DNA of 10,990 nucleotides from Cyanobacteria bacterium HKST-UBA02 (GTDB lineage: Bacteria > Cyanobacteriota > Vampirovibrionia > Obscuribacterales > Obscuribacteraceae): the NCBI GenBank assembly GCA_020431945.1, contig JAGQHH010000030.1:1-10990 (forward strand), written 5' to 3'. Position numbers and translations under genes: made by a program. This document shows positions 7,084-10,990 of this stretch, piece by piece (position 1 is the stretch's first letter; every line of letters starts with the position of its first letter). The notes below the pieces were generated by a model that had not been told where the DNA came from, made no database searches, and worked only from the letters and a program-made list of their open reading frames with translations.

Positions 7084-7125
7084 AAGATAGGACTACCTGG
7101 TTGTTTGCTGGAAAACTGGCTGGAT

Positions 7126-7614
7126 CTACTGGGCGCCGCAGCCGGAGGTCTGCTTCATGAACTCTTTTCCGCGCTCGGCGATCTCTTCCGGGCTGAGATC
7201 CTCTATGCGGGATCCAATACTCCATTTGTTGCCGAAGGGATCGACCAGCTTGCTGTAGCGATCGCCCCAGAACATGTCGACGGGCTCCAGTTCGCCTACG
7301 CAGCCGGCATCGACGGCTTTCTCGAAAGCAGCGTCGACATCTTCGACATAGAGAAAGAAATAAGTGCTCACTTTGCCGATGGTTTCGGCGGAGAGAGCGC
7401 CCATCTCCGGGAACTCATCACAGAGCATCACCGGCGAAGTGCCGATCTTGATCTCGGCATGCATGATCTTGCCGTCGGGACCGGGCATACGTCCCATCTC
7501 CACCGCGCCGAACGCTTTCTTGTAGAACTCGATAGCCTTGGCAGCGTCTTTCAACACCATATGCGGTGTCAGAGTGTGGTATCCGTCCGGAATCGGTTTT
7601 TTCGCTTTAGTCAT
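7126..7614 (-). CDS. VOC-superfamily (PhnB/glyoxalase-like) protein
   Basis: 162 residues with the paired beta-alpha-beta-beta-beta modules of the vicinal oxygen chelate superfamily. The first module has AAKAIEFYKKAFGA (24-37), RMPGPDGKIMHAEIKIG (42-58) and SPVMLCDEFPE. The second has VEDVDAAFEKAVDAG (90-104) and LVDPFGNKWSI (123-133). This pattern is that of PhnB/YdeE-type proteins, which are often annotated as glyoxalase or bleomycin-resistance-like but have mostly unknown substrates; a metal-dependent small-molecule role is possible. The start at 7614 is set by an ideal GAGGAG ribosome site and by the family N-terminus (YHTLTPHMVL). The open frame continues upstream to 8271, but that part is antisense to the next gene and is not coding. 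The gene leads the minus-strand cluster with tricorn and xpt, with no obvious functional link. Confidence 0.88.
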   Translation of the reverse strand: MTKAKKPIPDGYHTLTPHMVLKDAAKAIEFYKKAFGAVEMGRMPGPDGKIMHAEIKIGTSPVMLCDEFPEMGALSAETIGKVSTYFFLYVEDVDAAFEKAVDAGCVGELEPVDMFWGDRYSKLVDPFGNKWSIGSRIEDLSPEEIAERGKEFMKQTSGCGAQ

Positions 7615-7748
7615 GGGCTTCTCCTCATTCACAGGCAGGCAATGACACCTTCGAGTTAGCCTGATCGCGCGACGCCCGGAACAAGCCCGGCGATGAAGCT
7701 CACAGCGCCCGAGCGCCTGTCGCTCCGAGCCTGTTCCTCTCGACTCAA

Positions 7749-7757
7749 ATTCTACCA
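7749..7757 (-). promoter_or_regulatory. Putative extended -10 promoter for the VOC-tricorn-xpt operon
   Basis: Read leftward, TGG-TAGAAT matches an extended -10 element (TGn plus five of six TATAAT bases). No good -35 is visible 17 bases upstream, which is tolerated with an extended -10. It would give a leader of about 130 bases before the VOC ATG. Assigned by eye. Confidence 0.35.
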
Positions 7758-7851
7758 ATCCGAAAAAGTGGGAAGCGCGAATTCCGGCACAATTAACCTG
7801 TTGAGAACTTGTTCTGATATTGGACTTTTGCGTTAGACGAAAGAGCATAGT

Positions 7852-7860
7852 TGGTACACT
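7852..7860 (+). promoter_or_regulatory. Putative extended -10 promoter for the repeat protein and patatin pair
   Basis: TGG-TACACT has the TGn extension and four of six TATAAT bases. It would start transcription near 7867, about 37 bases before the ATG at 7904. The -35 position (7832-7837) is not convincing. Assigned by eye. Confidence 0.35.
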
Positions 7861-7903
7861 TAAGTAAGAATAAGGCGTCCCACAACATGAAAGTTTAGGC
7901 TCG

Positions 7904-9124
7904 ATGCTAGGAAAAGAAGCAACTGACTCAATTGGCACTTTGTTCGTCGGAGCCGGTTTTGTTTCGCCCCAGCAACTGGACGAAGCAAAGAAAACCAGCA
8001 GCAGCCTGAACGTACCCGTCGAGCGCGCTCTGATCATGTTGAAAATGGTCAGCGACGCCAATGTCGGGCGTGTCCAGGAAGCCAATATCCTGGTGCAGGA
8101 CGGGACCATCTCGGTTGACATGGGGGTGCGTGCCCTGAGGCTTGCCCGCCAGCACAACATGAACATCAAAGATGCCATCGGAGTCCTGGGCGAAGTCCAC
8201 AAGAAGACCGGTCGTGTCCAGGCGATCACTACGCCTCTGACCGAGCTCCTGCTGTCCTGCAATATGATCACGATGGAGCAGATCGGGCGAGCCGTTCAGC
8301 AGGCCAAGGACACAGGCATGCAGATAGGCCGGATTCTCGTCCTCAATCGAGACGTATCCAGCTGGATGATGACCGCCGCTCTCAATTCGCTGATTCTGGT
8401 CCGGGAAGGCAAGATCGACAAGGAGCAGGCCCAGCAAGCGTTGACGACTGTCGGTCACCGCCGGATCAGCGTGGAGCAGGCTCTTTTCGAGCTCGGTCTC
8501 TATGTCGAGAAAGAAGGCCAGACCGTTCGTATCGGTGAGCTCGTGGCCATGGCCGGTTTCCTCTCCGATTCGGATATGCTCGAATGTCTCGAGATCGAGC
8601 TGGTCAAAGAAAAACAATTCGGGCAGATTCTTCTCGAGCAGGGTATCGTCACCCACGAACTCCTGGAAGCAGCCATCGTCCTTCAGGACATGGTGGCCAA
8701 TTCCACCCTGAAAGCCTATCAGGCTGGCGAAGCCCTCAAGAATGTCAGGGACCGGCAGGTGATGGTCTACCAGGCGGTGGCAGAGCTCAATCCACCGCCC
8801 CAGGCACCGCCGGAAAAGCTGAGCCCCTCAGAGCTCCTGGTGCGCTCCGGGCTGGTCGATCAGAACACCATAGATAGCCTGGGCTGCGGCGCCGAAGCAA
8901 GCTCGATCAGGGTGGGCAAAAAAGTCCTTTCAGCCGGAATAATCAGCGAATCCTTCCTCTACCTGGCCCTTCGCACCTATTCGCTTTTCCGTCAGGGTTA
9001 TCTCTCCGGCGATCAGACAGTAAAAGCTCTGGCTCAGTGCAAAGAAGGAAACATCAGCCTCGACGAGGCCCTGGCCAAGCTGGGCTGGTATGTGCCTGCC
9101 AGGATGCAGTGGGTCTGGACCTGA
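7904..9124 (+). CDS. Protein of four tandem GspE/MshE-N-like repeats
   Basis: 406 residues, no signal peptide or membrane helix, so probably cytoplasmic. It consists of four repeats of about 98-102 residues: 9-96, 109-198, 207-295 and 306-394. Each has the plan L-x-x-L-hydrophobic-x-x-G-hydrophobic-hydrophobic (SIGTLFVGAGFVS, PLTELLLSCNMIT, RIGELVAMAGFLS, SPSELLVRSGLVD), a helix, a second such motif, VR.GKI/YLS-type helices, and an end in A-L-x-x-LG. The first half of repeat 3 (209-261) resembles the double RLGxxLVxxG...LxxxLxxQ motif of the MshE-N/T2SSE_N domain, which in some type II secretion and type IV pilus ATPases binds c-di-GMP. There is no ATPase domain. A scaffold or nucleotide sensor is inferred. 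The start has a close AGG (7897-7899), and the family-like sequence begins at residue 9. The patatin gene follows 3 bases after the stop, in the same frame. Confidence 0.75.
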   Translation: MLGKEATDSIGTLFVGAGFVSPQQLDEAKKTSSSLNVPVERALIMLKMVSDANVGRVQEANILVQDGTISVDMGVRALRLARQHNMNIKDAIGVLGEVHKKTGRVQAITTPLTELLLSCNMITMEQIGRAVQQAKDTGMQIGRILVLNRDVSSWMMTAALNSLILVREGKIDKEQAQQALTTVGHRRISVEQALFELGLYVEKEGQTVRIGELVAMAGFLSDSDMLECLEIELVKEKQFGQILLEQGIVTHELLEAAIVLQDMVANSTLKAYQAGEALKNVRDRQVMVYQAVAELNPPPQAPPEKLSPSELLVRSGLVDQNTIDSLGCGAEASSIRVGKKVLSAGIISESFLYLALRTYSLFRQGYLSGDQTVKALAQCKEGNISLDEALAKLGWYVPARMQWVWT

Positions 9125-9127
9125 TTC

Positions 9128-9820
9128 GTGATTGTCAGGCGTCTGGGCGCTGCAATTTTCTTGAGTCTTGCCTGTCTCACCCTCGGCAACGGCGCTGCTG
9201 ATGCACGACCGAAGGTCGGTCTCGCCCTGGGCGGGGGCGGCTCCCGCGGGGCAGCCCATGTAGGCGTACTCCGCATCCTCGAGCAACAGAATATCCCGAT
9301 CGATTATATCGCCGGAACCAATGTCGGAGCGGTGGTGGGCGGGCTCTACAGCGCCGGAGTGTCTCTGAGCGCTCTACAAGAGATGTTCGTTCGCAAATCC
9401 TTGATGAACGCCTACCTGAGCATACCGATCAAGGTGAAGCTCATAGCAGCGCCGGTTCGCTTTATTCCCCGTCTACTCGGCCGCAAGTCCTATGATGGTC
9501 TCTATAGCGGCGCCAGGCTGGCTCGCTTTCTCAACAAATATGTCCCTCAGGCAGAACAGAACATCGAAGATCTGAAAATTCCCTTCGGTGCAGTGGCCCT
9601 GAATCTCACCACCGGCGAGCTCAAGACCTTTCGGACCGGCAACCTGGGAGCCGCTCTCGACGCCAGCTCGGCGATTCCGGTTCTGAAGAAGCCGGTCAAG
9701 CTCGGGGACAGCCTCTATGTGGACGGAGGAGTGGTGGCCAACTTGCCGGTGGAGCAGGTAAAAGCCATGGGGGCCGAACTGGTCATCGCGGTGGATCTCG
9801 ACGGGAAAGCCGAGAAGTAG
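9128..9820 (+). CDS. Patatin-like protein, truncated by an in-frame TAG and lacking the nucleophile Ser
   Basis: 230 codons from a GTG start. Residues 1-26 look like a Sec signal peptide ending ADA, so export is likely. Next comes the patatin glycine-rich oxyanion motif (GGGGSRGAAHVG, 35-46), the nucleophile-elbow region IAGTNVGAVVGGLYSAG (61-77), LTTGELKTFRTG, and the DGG motif of the catalytic Asp (D199 in YVDGGVVANLP). Patatins are Ser-Asp lipid acyl hydrolases, but the Ser in GTSxG is Asn65 here, so hydrolysis is unlikely by the standard mechanism. The frame stops at TAG (9818-9820) soon after VIAVDLDG, where relatives continue for some 70-100 residues; that missing part is present in the same frame just downstream. 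The gene starts 3 bases after the repeat-protein stop with no clear ribosome site, suggesting translational coupling. It may be an early pseudogene. Confidence 0.72.
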   Translation: MIVRRLGAAIFLSLACLTLGNGAADARPKVGLALGGGGSRGAAHVGVLRILEQQNIPIDYIAGTNVGAVVGGLYSAGVSLSALQEMFVRKSLMNAYLSIPIKVKLIAAPVRFIPRLLGRKSYDGLYSGARLARFLNKYVPQAEQNIEDLKIPFGAVALNLTTGELKTFRTGNLGAALDASSAIPVLKKPVKLGDSLYVDGGVVANLPVEQVKAMGAELVIAVDLDGKAEK

Positions 9821-10054
9821 ACCGAAAAGGACTTCCTCAGAATAGGCAGCGTCAGCCATCGTGTGCTTACCCTGCACTTCTCCAAAGTCGATGAAGAGCA
9901 AGTAGAGCAGGCCGATCTGGTCTTGCGCCCGGAGGTGACCGGCATCGGGCTCATCTCAACAGCACCGGAAGACGCTCAGGAAGCTATAGCCGCCGGCGAG
10001 CGTGCGGCTCTCGCGAGCGTCGACTCGATACGCAAATTGATCAACGAACACTGA
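9821..10054 (+). pseudogene. In-frame C-terminal remainder of the patatin-like gene
   Basis: 77 codons in the same frame as the patatin gene, directly after its TAG and ending at TGA 10052-10054. The translation holds RIGSVSHRVLTLHFSKVDEE, then EQADLVLRPEVTGIGLIST and a final helix AIAAGERAALASVDSIRKLI. The pattern aD-x-V-x-x-P-x-V followed by A-I-x-x-G-E-x-A is how bacterial patatin-like proteins normally end. Coding character is kept across the stop with no frameshift. There is no good ribosome site for separate translation (a GTG at 9863 is the first candidate). It is either the cut-off end of a decaying gene or reached by readthrough of the TAG. A sequencing error at one base would also explain it. 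Confidence 0.65.
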
Positions 10055-10058
10055 AAGC

Positions 10059-10913
10059 CTAAGTCAGAGCCGGCAGAGAGTCCATCTTGGTGGTGCTGCC
10101 CTGAGATAGCTCGGCGACTACATAGCCTTCGAGACCGCCTTCGAGAAGTCGTCTGACATCCTGGAGGAAACGAGCCGCAGGGGCACCGTCCAGAATGCGG
10201 TGATCGAAATTGAGGGCGATGGTCATCATCGGACGAATCTCGATGCGACCGTCTCTAACCACTGCGCGCTGCTCCACCTCGCCCACGCCGAAGGTGGACG
10301 TGGTCACACACGGTGGAACGAGGACACGCATACCAAACTTGCCCAGAGAGCTCAGACCGAATGTAGCGCCCATATAGCGCAGACGGAATGCAGGAAAATT
10401 GGTGCCAGCCCAGAGAATGAAACGTCTGAAGAGCCAGGGCATGTTGTTGAAACGATTCTGGAGATTGAGCTGATGAACGTCTTTGAGCTCGGAGCTTGCA
10501 TACTCTTTGAGCTCGCGGGCGATCTCGGCTAGAGCCTTGTTGTCGGCATTCTCGATGGCGCCGAAGAAGACTGCTGCCTGGGAGCCGACAAGACGCTCGC
10601 AGGTGAAGCCCGCGACTATGTCGCCGAAAGTCACTTCCTTGCCCCAGGGCAGGCGAACCGTGCGGCTCTCGGGATGCGCTCTCTGCGCAATGGCGATAGC
10701 CTTCAGGAGGATCGCTGTAACAGTGGTCTTCACCCCCTGATCCTTGAGCTGGGATCGAAGATTCTCAGCCCAGGTCATATCGACATCGCAGAGAAGCAAT
10801 GTCGGAACACTGCCCTTGTTGACGATATTGATCAGGTCGAGAACATTCCATCGAGGGCGGGCTATCTCCCCGATGGAGAAGCCGGAAGATTTCTTGTCTG
10901 ATTCGCTGGACAT
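10059..10913 (-). CDS. Stand-alone 2-oxoacid dehydrogenase E2 catalytic-domain acyltransferase
   Basis: 284 residues corresponding to the catalytic core of dihydrolipoamide acyltransferases (E2), in the chloramphenicol-acetyltransferase-like fold. The key motif is DHRILDG (237-243), with His238 and Asp242 in the family's catalytic positions, preceded by MMTIALNF. Other matches are VPTLLLCDVDMT near residue 40, AILLKAIAIA and FGVGEVEQRAVV. There is no lipoyl domain and no E1/E3-binding domain; the protein begins almost directly with the core, and no E1 or E3 genes are in view. It may therefore transfer acyl groups on free or other carriers, outside a normal pyruvate dehydrogenase complex; the substrate is unknown. 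The ribosome site is weak (GGG about 7 bases before ATG). The gene converges on the patatin remainder with a 4-base gap and ends in TAG. Confidence 0.85.
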   Translation of the reverse strand: MSSESDKKSSGFSIGEIARPRWNVLDLINIVNKGSVPTLLLCDVDMTWAENLRSQLKDQGVKTTVTAILLKAIAIAQRAHPESRTVRLPWGKEVTFGDIVAGFTCERLVGSQAAVFFGAIENADNKALAEIARELKEYASSELKDVHQLNLQNRFNNMPWLFRRFILWAGTNFPAFRLRYMGATFGLSSLGKFGMRVLVPPCVTTSTFGVGEVEQRAVVRDGRIEIRPMMTIALNFDHRILDGAPAARFLQDVRRLLEGGLEGYVVAELSQGSTTKMDSLPALT

Positions 10914-10933
10914 TCAATTACCCATCCGATGTA

Positions 10934-10952
10934 TTAGTTAGCGCAGAACTAA
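10934..10952. repeat. Short inverted repeat in the E2 gene leader
   Basis: TTAGTT and AACTAA are perfect 6-base inverted arms separated by 7 bases (AGCGCAG). They lie between the TATAAT box and the ATG of the E2-like gene. The placement would suit a repressor operator or a leader hairpin, but a repeat this short can arise by chance. Confidence 0.25.
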
Positions 10953-10968
10953 GTTACCGTAGTACTCT

Positions 10969-10974
10969 ATTATA
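10969..10974 (-). promoter_or_regulatory. Putative -10 box of the E2-like gene
   Basis: Reading leftward there is a perfect TATAAT, which would start transcription around 10962, about 49 bases before the ATG at 10913. The matching -35 would fall at or beyond the window edge and cannot be checked. Confidence 0.45.
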
Positions 10975-10990
10975 TGATTATCAAGAGGAT

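Larger units (their letters stand above)
7615..7903. promoter_or_regulatory. Divergent intergenic region between the VOC and repeat-protein genes
   Basis: 289 bases without a convincing gene. It contains candidate promoters for both neighbours and a small hairpin (GAGCG-CCTGT-CGCTC, about 7713-7727) that would fall in the VOC leader. The stretch next to the VOC gene is GC-rich and the half next to the repeat-protein gene is AT-richer, as expected for a promoter zone. A three-codon frame (ATG AAA GTT TAG, 7887-7898) lies just before the repeat-protein start. I see no RNA gene or known riboswitch fold. Confidence 0.5.

Noticed and set aside
6763..7659. 298-residue plus-strand open frame opposite the VOC and tricorn genes
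   Set aside because: It spans the antisense of two well-supported genes and their junction, so it is a by-product of codon bias.
7887..7898. Three-codon upstream frame (ATG AAA GTT TAG) before the repeat-protein gene
   Set aside because: Too short to separate from chance and without a clear ribosome site of its own; not called as a leader peptide.
7615..8271. Upstream extension of the VOC open frame to 381 residues
   Set aside because: The added part is antisense to the repeat-protein gene and the divergent spacer and has no family resemblance. The ideal GAGGAG site and the VOC N-terminus place the start at 7614.
7928..8656. 242-residue minus-strand open frame inside the repeat-protein gene
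   Set aside because: It is antisense to a clearly periodic protein; His/Asp-rich composition typical of shadow frames.
9141..9180. Lipoprotein signal (lipobox) in the patatin-like protein
   Set aside because: Cys16 sits in SLAC, which lacks the Leu at -3 of a good lipobox; an ordinary Sec signal ending ADA fits better.
9128..9820. TAG recoded as an amino acid (e.g. pyrrolysine-type) in the patatin-like gene
   Set aside because: At least six other genes in the window end at TAG with no family-like continuation, and no recoding gene is visible, so recoding is the least likely explanation.
1..10990. A defence island, CRISPR, toxin-antitoxin or mobile-element system
   Set aside because: No repeats with spacers, nucleases, transposases, integrases or toxin-like pairs were seen; gene content is housekeeping and accessory enzymes. 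The patatin-like gene lacks its nucleophile and has no cyclic-nucleotide synthase (CBASS-type) partner next to it.

Overview
The window reads as ordinary bacterial chromosome from an unidentified, probably uncultured, Gram-negative-type lineage. Genes are dense, moderately GC-rich and often preceded by Shine-Dalgarno sequences. The mix of a tricorn-type protease, an Flp-like pilin, CPBP membrane protease, patatin-like protein and a protein built only of GspE/MshE-N-like repeats is compatible with an Obscuribacterales/Vampirovibrionia-type bacterium, but that placement is an impression, not something the sequence proves. I see no phage, transposon, CRISPR array, tRNA or rRNA.

Layout. (1) Positions 1-165 hold the 3' end of a zinc-type alcohol dehydrogenase on the + strand. 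It converges on a small one-helix membrane protein (174-413, -). A short AT-rich promoter region separates that from a divergent secreted Asn/Gly/Lys/Trp-rich small protein (500-796, +). (2) A CPBP intramembrane protease (797-1732, -) abuts the secreted protein stop-to-stop and is divergent from a degenerate SAM-hydroxide-adenosyltransferase-like protein (1753-2595, +). (3) A minus-strand cluster runs from right to left: VOC/PhnB-like protein (7126-7614), a 1166-residue tricorn protease homologue (3583-7083), xanthine phosphoribosyltransferase xpt (2999-3574), then an orphan Flp-like pilin (2658-2894) ending in a strong intrinsic terminator (2598-2629). The VOC, tricorn and xpt genes are separated by 42 and 8 bases and look co-transcribed. 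(4) A 289-base divergent spacer (7615-7903) leads to a + strand pair: a protein of four ~98-102-residue repeats (7904-9124), then a patatin-like protein (start 9128). (5) A stand-alone 2-oxoacid dehydrogenase E2 catalytic domain (10059-10913, -) converges on the patatin gene, with a TATAAT box near the right edge.

The most unusual part is the + strand pair. The patatin-like gene has an in-frame TAG at codon 231, after which the same frame continues with family-like sequence to 10054. It also has Asn where the patatin nucleophile Ser is expected. TAG ends at least six other genes here, so genome-wide recoding is unlikely; decay, or a non-enzymatic protein with readthrough, fits better. The upstream repeat protein resembles tandem MshE-N (c-di-GMP-binding) modules with no ATPase attached. 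Other points of note are the loss of the catalytic motif in the SAM-HAT-like protein, the histone-tail-like basic C-terminus of the tricorn homologue, and the compositionally extreme secreted 98-residue protein.
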